Shown piece after piece: positions 11,344-21,545 of a DNA stretch of 64,000 nt; the first letter of the stretch is position 1; each line of letters starts with the position of its first letter. The translations under genes were made by a program, and so were the position numbers. Origin of the DNA: Tigriopus japonicus (Eukaryota; Arthropoda; Copepoda; Harpacticoida; Harpacticidae); contig CM021314.1 in the NCBI GenBank assembly GCA_010645155.1, forward strand, positions 470,364 through 534,363, read 5' to 3'. Under the pieces are notes generated by a model. The model worked only from the letters and a program-made list of their open reading frames with translations, ran no database searches and was not told the DNA's origin.

Positions 11344-12650
11344 GTACGTTTACTGACACATTCTTGACGGACTGAAGATGGTGAATACTGAAGTATGTAC
11401 ATGATCATTGATCGCACGTTTCCTCGTAAGTACTATAAATGTCACCAATATACTTTTTTAAAACTTGTAGGAAGGTTGTCCCAGTAAGTCAAACCTTTCC
11501 CAATTCGTGGTACTGTTAGTGGTTCTCCAAAAATTAATTAACTTTCACCCACAGACAGTCTTGTTAATTTTCCGGTCCAAAACATTGCCTCAAAAAAGTT
11601 GTATGCTTCATTTGTTGGCTGAATTATCCTTTCCCTGAATCAGAGCGATGTACGTAGAGCACACAATTGAACATGTCATAATTACCCTAGAGGATGGAGA
11701 CAAGGCAGCATTTGCCATGTCACAGCCTTGAAGCAAATGAGTTTCGTAGGGCAAGAAGCTTGGACCGAGCTGAAAGCTTGCCAAGTAAAAACCCCGCCTT
11801 TCCTTCTGGCATGGACAAAGGGAAGAAGATTCTAGCATAACTTTTGATTGGACCAAAGAGCTTTGTCTAATGGATGTATCCTTCCAAATATGGTGCTAGA
11901 CGTAACCAAGAAAATCCTATGGAACAATATTATCCACGAAAACTAGAAACTGTTTCTGCTACAAGACGCAACAACACAATTTGAGGACACATGAAAGACA
12001 AATATCAACGTAGGATAATTCACTAGTAACTTTCTGAATCTACGAATATATAGATGGAAAACCTTCTTCGATGTTCGTTCCTTTCCCTCTGAGTTGCAAA
12101 GAATGGGAGTGATTGCATTCACAGGACAACAAAAAAAACTTTACTCATATTGAATACAATCACTCGAAGCAACAGTTCCTAAGCTTTGGTTCCAAAGACA
12201 CGTTCGCACATTTTTGCACTTTTTCAGACTTTGTCTCATCGCTGATCAAGTGAATTTTCAATATCTCTAGAAAAACATAACATTGAAATCTTAACTCTAA
12301 ACAAGCGCATGATATTTTCGATTTCAAACATGGAATGACCTTGAGGAGACTTTTGATAAGCGTGGCAAGCAGCCTTTTCACAAGAGCCTTGAGAATTGAA
12401 AATAGCGCGAATGGTTTTGTTCGAGAAGGGGAAAACATGTTGTTCGACCAGATGTCTTGATAGTATTTTGCTTACCACGATCCTTAAAACTTGAGATACT
12501 TGAGATCCCCACAAATGGAAAACTAATCTGATAACAAACATGAGAATGCCTATCGGAAAAATGGATGATGTGATGGCTGGCTTCGATGGCCAGGCGAGGC
12601 TCAACCCTCCAACACTAGCACCCTACAATCCCCCAAAAACTTAAAAATAA
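11344..12650. other. Downstream of the C2 exons; no further exon recognised
   Basis: If the C2 gene continues, this is its intron. I looked for an acceptor followed by a frame continuing the C2 domain or an HKD motif. The one obvious candidate acceptor, at about 11469, runs into a stop after five codons. Confidence 0.4.
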
Positions 12651-12658
12651 AGGAAACC

Positions 12659-12735
12659 TGAGTAGCCGAGCGTACTAGCGTGAAGGATGTGTATGTGCGT
12701 CCTCTGGAGACCAAGGTTCGAATATTGTTGGGAAT
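12659..12735 (+). repeat. Degenerate tRNA-like sequence, possible SINE head
   Basis: The stretch carries a possible internal pol III A box (TAGCCGAGCG) and B box (GGTTCGAATAT), spaced as in a type II tRNA (Leu/Ser-like) with a long variable region. The acceptor stem does not pair convincingly, so it is not a working tRNA gene. It sits directly upstream of a LINE fragment, which suggests a tRNA-derived SINE or a chimeric retrotransposed copy. This rests on two short boxes only. Confidence 0.3.
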
Positions 12736-12764
12736 AGAATTGAAGCTATCAGGAGAAATCCTTT

Positions 12765-13446
12765 TTCATTCTCTTTATTGCTCCTCTCCAGAAGTTTAGA
12801 ACAAAAGCCAGAATTTCTTCATTTGCTGATGATACAAAATTAGTTTGTGGAAGGAATGGTCAGAACTCAAAATGTTTAGTTGAGGACTTGGAGAAAGTCT
12901 ACTCTTGAGTTGGTCAGAGTAATATGGCATTGAACGGGATCAAATTCCGCACAATGACGTATGGGACGTCAATGAGTTCGTCAGGTTTGCAAAAGGTGGA
13001 GCAGGTCCAAAGATGTTTCACTAGGAACATCACAGGAATGAGAGAGCTCTCGTATTGGGAGAGACTCCAGAAATTAGGGCTGTACAGTACTCAGAGAAGG
13101 TATGATAGATATCAGAGGCTAGTTTTTTAGACGCAAAGATCGATCTCAAGATCGGACTTATAGTACTATAGTACGATCTTGAGATCGATCTTTTGCGTCT
13201 AGAAACTAGCTTCTGATGCTGAATGTTTTCAAGAGCGTTCATGGGCTCTGTCCTAACCCAGGCTTTGAGATCAGTTGTAGCGATCGTAGAGGTTTTACGT
13301 GCGCTCTGAGAGCACCTCCAAATCCAAGGGAATCGAGGCTAGTTCGATCAATGAAGTCCTCCTCTCTTCTTTATCGGACTCCTTCATTGTTCAATTTGTT
13401 ACCCATTTGTCTTCGTCGGGAATATGTAGGAGCTGATCCTTTAACA
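12765..13446 (+). pseudogene. LINE (jockey-type) reverse transcriptase fragment, broken
   Basis: The translated pieces match the 3' part of a non-LTR retrotransposon polymerase. They include the catalytic ADDTKLVCGRN segment and the conserved thumb/connection stretch LQKVEQVQRCFTRNI. The related copy at 29462-31340 aligns with it. Relative to that copy, this one lacks about 235 nt between codons for TYGTS and MSSSG, is interrupted by a 107-bp hairpin at 13111-13217, and is cut off at 13447 by a hAT-like end. Stop codons and frameshifts make it non-functional. Confidence 0.8.
13111..13217. repeat. 107-bp near-perfect hairpin inserted in the LINE fragment
   Basis: Two 44-bp arms (13111-13154 and 13174-13217) are inverted copies of each other with only a few mismatches or one-base slips, around a 19-bp loop. 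The LINE reading frame continues on both sides, so the hairpin is an insertion or a local inverted duplication. It is absent from the related copy near 31010. Confidence 0.85.
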
Positions 13447-13572
13447 CAGGGGTGTGCAAACCCTGGCCCGCGGGCCAAATGTGGCCCGCGAGAGGATCTG
13501 TCATTTTCAATAGACTGTGGCCCGCAGCTGCGGTAGGTAGATTGTAGAATTTTATACTAGAAATTATTTGCC
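13447..13572. mobile_element. hAT-like element end with GGCCCGCGGGCC palindrome
   Basis: The LINE sequence stops and CAGGGGTGTGCAAACC begins, the form of a hAT terminal repeat. A perfect 12-bp palindrome GGCCCGCGGGCC follows, then further TGGCCCGC copies. The candidate target site to its left is CTTTAACA (13439-13446). The other end is lost in or beyond the run of N at 13573-13672. Confidence 0.55.
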
Positions 13573-13672
13573 NNNNNNNNNNNNNNNNNNNNNNNNNNNN
13601 NNNNNNNNNNNNNNNNNNNNNNNNNNNNNNNNNNNNNNNNNNNNNNNNNNNNNNNNNNNNNNNNNNNNNNNN
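13573..13672. other. Assembly gap (100 N)
   Basis: A run of exactly 100 N, probably a gap of unknown size. It separates a hAT-like end from a tandem-repeat tract, both of which are hard to assemble. Confidence 0.95.
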
Positions 13673-13855
13673 TTGGCGGAGATGATTGTTGGGGGAGTTA
13701 ACCCTGGTAGAGTTTACCGTGGCGGAGTTCAATGTTGGCGGAGTTGATTGTTGGTGGAGTTAACCTTGGTGGAGATAAGTGCTGGGGGAGTTTACCTTGG
13801 CGGAGATCACCTGGTGCAAACCTACAGGGGGAGATCACTGTTGGGGGAGTTGTAT
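13673..13855. repeat. Degenerate ~16-bp tandem repeat (TTGGNGGAGTT...)
   Basis: About eleven imperfect units share the core TTGG(C/G/T)GGAG followed by TT or AT and a variable tail; most are 15-17 bp long. The array begins right at the gap edge, so its true length is unknown. Confidence 0.75.
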
Positions 13856-13969
13856 GGGAACCATTTGCAACTAATAAGGCTAATTATTGCAGAAAATGAT
13901 TAAAATTGAGTATGGAGTACTTGAAATTATGCAAAAAAACAATGGCATCCCTATTCATTTTATCAATGT

Positions 13970-14903
13970 TTGGTCACAGAATTTATGAGTGTCCAGTTGG
14001 ACCTCGATCTTTCGTAACATAGGCCCCAGCTGGTGACCAAGAAAAAATATTTCCTCGGCCATATCCAAAAGTGGCCGAAAGTGGCCGAAAATAACAAAAA
14101 GATAAGCAAAATGCTTATAGTTTTTGTAAAATGAATCCTGCATTGGTCTGAACTCTTACTACATTTGAACGTGCCATTTTCTGCCTAACAAATCATAGAC
14201 ATCTAGGTATACATAGGCTTAAAAAAATTAGTTAGTGTCCAAAATTGGGCACTTGCAAACTTTGATGTAATGGTCAATTTTGGAAATTAGAAACACCTTT
14301 AGTAGACATTTTTGTTTGATGTGACTTCCATTTGATATTAAACCCTCTTTATGAAGAAACTTTTGGTTTCATTTGGTTACTCAAATCGTTAATCACTGTT
14401 AAACTAATCAGAAATGGAACAGTGAAGCTCACGCAGCCTAGCATTTAATAAATCATTCCTCTTATTTTTCTAGATCTAAAACATACCTCATGGTGTTTAC
14501 AAATTTCTCTATCAATTGGATAACAATTTAAAAGTAAAGTATCTTTTTACTTGGAAATGTTGGAATTAGGATTGTTATTTTGGAGGCTGGGCCAAATGTT
14601 AATTGAAAGAATCGAAATTTGCTTTATTGTGAAACAAGTATTTTTCAGACTTTTTTTTCCAAATTTTTGGTGTTAAACTGAATGCTTGCATATATTTCAG
14701 AATTTTTAAAAAAAATTTTGAAAAAAAAATTGAAAAGAGAAAAAAAATTGACAGATCGATTTTACTTTTAGGCGAAAACGCCATTTTTTGTCAGAAATTG
14801 TATGTCATTTTGTGGCCGAAAGTGGCCGAAGGCTTCAAAAAAGTGGCCGAATTTCAAAGCAAAAGTGGCCGAGAGGCTTCCCTAGAACCTGGTAACAACC
14901 CTG
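13970..14903. mobile_element. hAT-like remnant, GTGGCCGAAA family
   Basis: Copies of GTGGCCGAAA cluster near both ends: two in tandem at 14071-14090, and four between about 14812 and 14872. The right end reads CCTGGTAACAACCCTG and stops at 14903, a plausible hAT inverted repeat. I could not find a clean matching left end or an 8-bp duplication, so the left boundary is approximate and the element may be truncated. It has no coding capacity. Confidence 0.45.
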
Positions 14904-15143
14904 GCTACTACCACACGTTGGCCCATGCTTATCATATCAGCAATTATGCCGTCAATCAATCACAAGGCATATTTTTCTTCTTCAGAAAACATGAACTGTG
15001 AACATATAAATAAAGTATGATGATTTTTTAACCTTTTTTTTGCACCTCATTTGTCTGCCCTTGGTCGTGAAAAGCTCTACCTCCTGAAACAAAAATCATG
15101 GTTAAAAGCTCTTGTGGTTTAAAATTAAAAAATATCACAACTT

Positions 15144-15218
15144 GGATGTGTATTATAACATAAGTTATCTGTTAATAGCATCACAATATGGTCATTTATT
15201 GCTTGGGTGAGTATTATA
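15144..15218. repeat. First unit of a ~62-bp tandem duplication
   Basis: The stretch around 15147-15195, with ATTATAACATAAGTTATCTG and a following AGCATCAC, recurs in diverged form. The second unit begins at about 15209 and is split by the hAT-like element at 15227-16066, so it resumes at 16067. The first unit therefore preserves the uninterrupted version of the target site. Confidence 0.6.
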
Positions 15219-15226
15219 CTCATAAG

Positions 15227-16066
15227 TAGAGCCAGGATTTTTAGGTGAAGAAAAAAGCCAAAAAAAGTGGTAAATAGGTGAAGAAAATAACCAAAAAAGT
15301 AAAAAAAAGGTCCTTATTGTGCGCCTTTTACAATAGAAGCACTTACATTGGTAAACGTATTGGAATATTGAAGTATACCGAGGTCACCCTGAGAATCCCG
15401 ATTCACCTGACACGCTTTTAATCCTTATTTGAGACTGTTTGAATTTCTATCAGAATATATAATGTGAAGTATTTTTGCCGTTGATTACCTCAGTAGCCTC
15501 ACACTGCATGGCGCAGTCGGCTACCATACCACGCCCACACCACATTCTTACCAAGTTGTGCCATTTGAACCATCATTTTCAACATGGACAAGTTTACGAG
15601 CTTGTCATTTGAAGCGCCAAATTTGATTGACTCACAAAACCTCCAATGCGCTGTTTTTTTGCGCAGTGCCCAGAAGCCAATTCTTTAAAAAATGAAGGAG
15701 TTAGATAAATGCACTACCAACCTTTTTCTTTGGAAGGCCAATGGAAAAAAATAATTGTAAATTTTACTCCTTTCTACATTTTTCAAAGAACTGCCTCTAG
15801 CCTCTTGAAATTAAATGTGAATTTAAATCAATACCCTTCCTTAGTGATAGTATAAATATGACCATTTTTCACTAAGTTAGAAATCACTTTCTCTAAACCA
15901 GGTGGTAAATGTTGTAAATCTCGGCATTTATTAACCTTTTGTCCCAAAAAGTGTCAAAAAAATATTTTTTTTTGCTAAAAAGGGCAAAAAAAATTTTTCC
16001 ATCAAAAGCAGTAAAAAAGGGGGGAAAAATTAATTTCTAATTTTTCACCTAAAAATCTTGGCTCTA
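15227..16066. mobile_element. hAT-like element, 840 bp, perfect 8-bp target duplication
   Basis: The inverted repeats start TAGAGCCAGGATTTTTAGG and end with a close inverted copy, CTTGGCTCTA. The flanks are the identical octamer CTCATAAG (15219-15226 and 16067-16074). Subterminal regions are A-rich with repeated AAAAAGTG-like blocks. There is no transposase frame, so it must have been moved by a transposase supplied elsewhere. The ends lack the usual CAG start, so the hAT assignment rests mainly on the 8-bp duplication. Confidence 0.75.
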
Positions 16067-16204
16067 CTCATAAGCTATCTGTTAGTGGCATCACATTGAC
16101 CTCAAATTGAAGAGAACATTTCTTGATTTTTCCATTGCAATAAATCCCGAGACCCCTGAATAAAACATCATCATCATCAAAATATTTGTTTTGCAAGTGA
16201 AAAC

Positions 16205-16333
16205 TGATACATTGGTTTTATGTTCAATTTGCAGTAATTAGATTTTTAATAGTAATTTTGAATTTGTAATTTAAAATTTGTCAATTTGAAATTACGTAAT
16301 TGTAGTTCCAATTACAATTACTCCCCATCCCTG
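16205..16333. mobile_element. Possible hAT-like end with TAATT/GTAATT repeats
   Basis: Reiterated GTAATT, AATTAC and related motifs lead into ACTCCCCATCCCTG at 16320-16333, which resembles a hAT terminal repeat. No matching left end or duplication is seen. Probably a truncated copy. Confidence 0.3.
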
Positions 16334-17266
16334 CGGCTGATTTTAGGTTACGTTTTTAGTACCTATCATCTCGTATTACATACTTAAGCTCTAGTATCTA
16401 ATCTGAACGGTTCATAAGACTTTAGGTAAGTGAAACTCGTATGTGTACAGAAATGGTCAGTGACGGACACCTTGGGTACCTCTTTTTAACCCCGAAACCC
16501 CAAAAAATCGACATTAACGATGTAAAACAACGGGTTTAATTGGGTCTAAATGAGCGATGCTCAAAACGTCACAAAAATAATTGTGCAGATGATTTTCGCC
16601 AAAGGAAAAGATATATGTGGGACTTGCATACACTAGAGATGTGAACAAAATGAGATAACGTGGCTTTCCCCTTTCCCATGAAACCCTAGCAACAAGGAAA
16701 ATCTGATCCATTGGGATTTGCTACGTTAAACTAGCTGCTCAGTGCAACCCACAAGTTTTAACCTCATCCAACCGGGTCCATTTTTTATCTATTTGGCAAA
16801 GCCCTTTTTGCAATGGTCTTCAAATTCAATTATAAATAATATCAAGTTCTCATAAAAGTCCCCGTTTGTTATAATATGAAAAGACTGATTTCGTTCATGA
16901 AAGAAGGTCAAAAAACAAGTGCATTCAAAGATTTTATTCCTTCGTACGTGTCTGAAATTGTGATACACATTGCACAATTTGCGCTGTGTAAATGAAATGA
17001 CTCAGAGAGACAGTTTGGACCCGTTTCTCTATGAAGAATGAGTTGTTCAGGGTCAAAGTCTAACCACTTTAAGTTGTTACAAATTGTCGTAAGTCTACAA
17101 CTTACGTGGTACAGTCGACTTGATACTAGAGAGTTGATGAGAAATGTTCCAATTTAGTTGTTAATTGGTCAGCGCATAACGAGGGTAAGAGTTCTCTCAA
17201 GGAGCAGTTTTGACACCCTTGTTCTTTTCAAGCTAGTCTAATTCCAGCTTTCTCTTAACTTGCGAT
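16334..17266. other. Intergenic, no feature recognised
   Basis: AT-rich DNA with only short frames. The last few hundred bases should contain the promoter of the gene starting at 17267; I see no definite core element. Confidence 0.4.
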
Positions 17267-18032
17267 ATGTCCGGAATGCAACAGGAGGAAACTATTCCCG
17301 TTCAAGAAGAAGCTTTCACTCATCCTGTGCCGGAGACAACCCCAGAGAATCAAACCGTTTTGGAGACCAAGGACACAAACCATTGTGAAACTGAACCCAC
17401 CATCAAAGGTATTTAAAAAGTGGCTGTCGTAAAGATAATAACTTGGAAGGAGTTGAATCAATACTTCCCCCGAGCAGAAAAAATGGCCAAATTGTCCCAA
17501 TCAGTGCCCAAGGGTGATGTGGAGATCCCAAAAACTGGAATCAAATCTCTGGACATCATTCTGCAACTGAATCTCGTTATCCAAATTGTCTCGATCTTAA
17601 GGGGAATCCATGAAAAAATCATCAATCGAAAGGAAGATACTCTCCCAAGAATTTACATTCTTGTCCTCCAAAATGGTGCAGTTGTGGCCTACCATGTGCA
17701 AAGAATCGTTGTGATCACTTGGAATGTCTCTCATGAGATGATGCCTCAATGTATGTCACAAGTTTTCGTTAAATTGTGTGCAGCATTTCAACTCCGTTTC
17801 ATTCGTTTTTCCAGTTGTGTTCAAGCGAGTAACGACATTGGAACATCAAGCCATGGAGGGTACAAAGGCCGCAGATTCCAAGATCGCTAACTTGATCCAG
17901 GATCTCATTGACTGGTACGAACGTAATATTTCGGAGGCCATTGCCAGTCGCTCTCAAAGGTTTATGGACTTTGTCGAGAATGTGAAACCTGCCCAGCTGT
18001 ATAAGCGCTTACCATGGGTCAAACAAGACTAG
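17267..18032 (+). CDS. Three-exon 210-residue protein, tentatively perilipin-like (PAT domain)
   Basis: Exons 17267-17408, 17478-17750 and 17815-18032 join through two short GT-AG introns of 69 and 64 bp. Phase is kept throughout, giving 210 residues and a stop at 18030-18032. The N-terminus is acidic and Pro/Thr-rich. After it comes a stretch of amphipathic character: GIKSLDIILQLNLVIQIV, then GAVVAYHVQRIV, then MMPQ and FKRVTTLEHQAMEGTKAAD. That order resembles the PAT region of perilipins, lipid-droplet coat proteins that control access of lipases to stored fat. The C-terminus is helical and charged, ending in LPWVKQD. The family call is by eye and weak; it could be a lineage-specific helical protein. 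AATAAA at 18087-18092 is a well-placed poly(A) signal, and two exact splice joins make the gene itself convincing. Confidence 0.6.
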
Positions 18033-18527
18033 ACTAGAACCTGTTTCGAGGTGGCTAATGTTGGCCATAACACGGTTGTAATTCGAAATAAACTAGTTTT
18101 ACAAGTTATTTATTTCAAACAATCAAATATTGGTCAGAATAATCGTATCCTGGGTCACTAAATGTGAGAGTGAGGGCCAGCCAAAGTTCTTCCCTCAATT
18201 ACTTACAGACAGATTCAGGGTGCGCCACTTAAAACTGGGAAAGAAAAATCAATAGGCTCTATCAAAACCTTTGTTACAAATAGCTTTGAACATGCCATTG
18301 TCTAGGCACTAGAAGGTGATTTGTGCTCATCCACTATCTCCTTCCAGAACCCCTTTTTGGGTCCCTTCTCACCTAATTTAAATCTTGGAACTTTTTTCTT
18401 GTTTATGAGACCTCAAATTAAACAATGCTTTTTTTGACTCATTCTGCCATAGAGGATCTTTGACTGTTGTTTAATATATTGTACGTTAATAGGAAGGTTC
18501 TCTCCTTCTTTAAAAAAAATCAGGTTA
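18033..18527. terminator. 3' UTR with AATAAA at 18087-18092, then intergenic
   Basis: The poly(A) signal lies 55 bp after the stop codon. Beyond about 18120 I see no feature until the transposon at 18536. Confidence 0.5.
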
Positions 18528-18535
18528 GACTAATC

Positions 18536-18792
18536 CAAGGGTCGGCAACCACTTTTGGATCAAGGCTCGACAAATTTGATTACATGTTGTCAGCCGCCCA
18601 CCAAACAGACGTTGGTAGTTCAGGGGGCCACAAATTAACGGTCAAAGACTTCGGGCCCACGAGTATATTGTAGTATGTAACATGGATGTCTCGCGGGCCC
18701 ACTATTTTGGCCTTTCCCCATAGTTCCTGGGCCCACTAAAGACCACCCTTGGGCCCACATGTTTGCCGCGGCCCATCAGTTGCCTACCTCTG
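18536..18792. mobile_element. hAT-like miniature element, GGGCCCAC family, copy 2
   Basis: Same family and orientation as 8636-8866, with the same order of GGGCCCAC-type blocks. Ends are CAAGGGTCGGCAACC and AGTTGCCTACCTCTG. The flanking octamers GACTAATC and GACTAGGT agree at only five positions, so this copy is older or more eroded. Confidence 0.75.
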
Positions 18793-19031
18793 GACTAGGT
18801 ACTAAAGAAACGACCGCACTATAATTTGGAATATGTATATTAAGCTGTTTACAAGTTACGAGGACTTAAAAAGCCATCCTCGCAAGTTTAAGTTTATCTA
18901 AGGGTTAGTTGCGGAGTATTTATACAAGGATTGACAATAAGACGATAAAGTAAAGGTAACATGTGATGGCGATTAAGGCCTTTCTTTGGCATTGGTGCAC
19001 ATAATTTTCATTTTTATTAGTTCCTTCTTTG

Positions 19032-19856
19032 CAGAGATTGAGCAGTAAAAAGAAACGGATTACCGTTCCAATTACTTTGCTAAAAATGAGGAATTCATTA
19101 TTCTAAAATTTCTTTTTAAAAAAAGCAATGGTGTTACAAATTACTCGTTACAATAGTACTTTATCAAAAAGGCGTTTTTGTGCAAATTTGTCACTTTTTC
19201 ACGAAATTTATTAAAACAGCTTGATTTTATGAAGTTGGATGCATCTTTTTTTATTTGTTCATCAGATTCAAAAAAATTGGAAGCATAAGGACTCTATGGG
19301 TATCTAGAAGTAGCTGGATGAATTACACTGACCAAAAACGATTCGCCACGGGGCCTGATAAAGCGGCTAGGGAATCAAAAAAAGTCTAGGAATCAGTATT
19401 TTTCCTTCTTTTCCACATTTGACTGATTCTTAAAAAACGAGGTGTTTTGACATTTTGTCACTCTTTTTCAGTCCTTCCACTGATTTACAAGTGCTTGTCT
19501 CTCAATGAAGAAAAAGTATTCAGTCAATTTATGTCAAGGGTCAAGCAATAAGGGGAAAAAGGGAAAATGTTTCAACGCATCAAACCTGCCATATGTTGTA
19601 GCTCCCTTGGGTTCGCTGAGTAAAGGACTGTGGTCTAAGTTTTGGTTGAAATTGGTTGAAAGAAGCTCAGAGGGCATCAATCCATGAGGTTGACGTAACA
19701 GAAAAGGACTTTAAAAGTAACGAGTACCTTGAGTTTTTAGGTCGTCACAATTACAGCATTTTGAAATGTAATGGTATTACCGTTACTTTTGAGAAAAAGG
19801 AACAAATTACTTTACTTTCGCTACAAGTACTTTGGTTACAAGTTACAACTGCCCTG
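19032..19856. mobile_element. Probable hAT-like element, 825 bp, TTAC/GTAAC-rich ends
   Basis: The right end GTTACAACTGCCCTG is a typical hAT terminus, and the left end starts CAGAGATTGAGCAG. Flanking octamers CTTCTTTG and CTTCTTCA match at six of eight. Subterminal DNA is full of ATTAC, GTAAC and AAGTAC motifs in both orientations. The terminal repeats match poorly beyond the first bases, so this call is moderate. Confidence 0.45.
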
Positions 19857-19974
19857 CTTCTTCATAAATATCAGATAGGACAAAAGTAAAACGAATGCCA
19901 TCAGGTTGAGGCGTGCCGAAAATAGCCCCTGAATTGTAGACACCTAAAGAGTTGATGAGCAATCTCTTTATTCG

Positions 19975-20186
19975 ATCTGTTAGCGTATTATAACTAGTGA
20001 TGGAAACAATCCAATCACCAATCATTTTAACGATAGGTTGCTAAAGCAGGTCTGCCAATTAGCCTTCTGAGTCTATCATTTTTCTGTTTAATGCTATGAG
20101 GAAAAAAGCTGTCCTCTTGAGACGAACGCAAATGGCACCCCCTGATTTATTCGACTTTGGATCAGGTGCGCTATATAAAGAGAACT
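19975..20186. repeat. Dispersed repeat, copy A, split by a hAT-like element
   Basis: This stretch and its continuation at 21461-21545 match the reverse complement of 25835-26160 over most of their length. Shared blocks include CTAGTGATGGAAACAATC, GAGACGAACGCAA and TTCGACTTTGGATCAGG. I do not recognise the family and see no coding frame. Confidence 0.65.
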
Positions 20187-21460
20187 CAGGGCTGCCAGAT
20201 GGCGGTTTGGCCCGCCAGAATTTGGTGTTTCTGGCGGTTTGAGGCCTCGTCTGGCGGCGAGATTTTTTATTTGGCGGGACGGAAAAATCTGGCGGTATTC
20301 TGGCGGTTTACGTTACAGTCTGGCGTTGGGAAATTTCTGTTTGGCGGGGAAGAACATTTTGACAAGTTTCTGGCGGTATTTAACTGAAAATCGTGAAATT
20401 TGGCGTATTTTCTTTGATTTGTAGGATTAGTAGAAACACAGTAGTGTCACACTGTTCTAGCAGAATTCAGCATAACAGAGCTACAGCTCAAAGTTACAGC
20501 ATTAGTTACAAAAAATAATGTGACCATTTTTGGCCCATCTCTTTCGTTTTTCTCTTTTTTATTTTAACTTTCCTGCAATTTCAGATAAACAACCAAAACT
20601 AGCGCTTATAATAATCATCACTTATACATCCTGATATTAAAATCTTATAATTACTATAAGAGAGTGCTGGGCTGTTGAAACTAGTATTGGTAAGCTTGAA
20701 GATTTTAGCAAATAGAAGATGCTTTTCAAGCTGAAAAAGAGGCAAGCAAAATGCGCTAGATTGGAAAAAAAGTGCTGGCATTGTAAAGAAAGTGTGTTGG
20801 GATGAAAAACATAAATGCTTGAATGGTAAACAAGGTGTATTGGAATGGCAAATCAATTTATTGCAGTGACAAACTCAAATGTCAAAGAAACTGAAGAGTT
20901 TTTAAGCAAAAACAAAAAATGTTAAAAAAACACAATTTTGCGTTTCTGTTGGCTAAAACATGGCTAATGAAGTGCAAGAAATGCCAAAAAATCAAACTTT
21001 GTAAATATATGGATAAAAGGCCAAACAAATAATACACAAAATTTCCAAATATTTCAACTACTTACAAAAGCACATTTTTACCTTTCGAAAGTTTCACACT
21101 CATGATTATTAGCTTGAATATGTTGGTGGTTTGCTTTATTTTTTGTCTTATTTGGTCTTACTGATAAACTCAAATTCAAAATTCTCTTTCTATCTAAATG
21201 AGAGCAAATGTGTGCGAAAAATGTGTCTTATTAAACTGGATCAACCCGAAGGATGCTTGACAAGTTCAACTCAGCTATCTTTATTGAAGAAAGGTTAGTG
21301 CATGATATGTCTCCTCTAGAACAAATGCATAATGAAGGAACTGAAATCAGGCGTTATTCTGGCGGTTTTTTGAAAAAAAAATCTGGCGGCGAATTTCGAT
21401 ATCTGGCGTTTTTGACAGGGTGATCTGGCGTTTTTGGTCTCCAATTACCTGGCAGCCCTG
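20187..21460. mobile_element. hAT-like element, 1,274 bp, perfect 8-bp target duplication, TCTGGCG family
   Basis: Ends are CAGGGCTGCCAGAT and CCTGGCAGCCCTG, a clear inverted pair. The identical octamer AGAGAACT flanks both sides (20179-20186 and 21461-21468). Both subterminal regions carry many copies of TCTGGCG/TGGCGGT in the same orientation. No transposase frame is present. The inverted copy B of the host repeat (25835-26160) runs straight through the corresponding position, which independently supports the insertion. Confidence 0.88.
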
Positions 21461-21545
21461 AGAGAACTTGCTTTTTGAGTTTGAAAGATGGTGTATTATG
21501 TAAGTGGATTTTTCCATCAGTAATTATAACTCGTTCTTAGTACTG

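Noticed and set aside
13391..13732. Minus-strand frame spanning the first gap
   Set aside because: A third of it is undefined residues from N, and the rest is antisense to a transposon end and a minisatellite.
15490..15545. TGGCGCAGTCGGCTACC as a second primer-binding site or tRNA piece
   Set aside because: It resembles the TRIM's primer site, but there are no LTRs around it and it lies inside a hAT-like element; probably coincidence.
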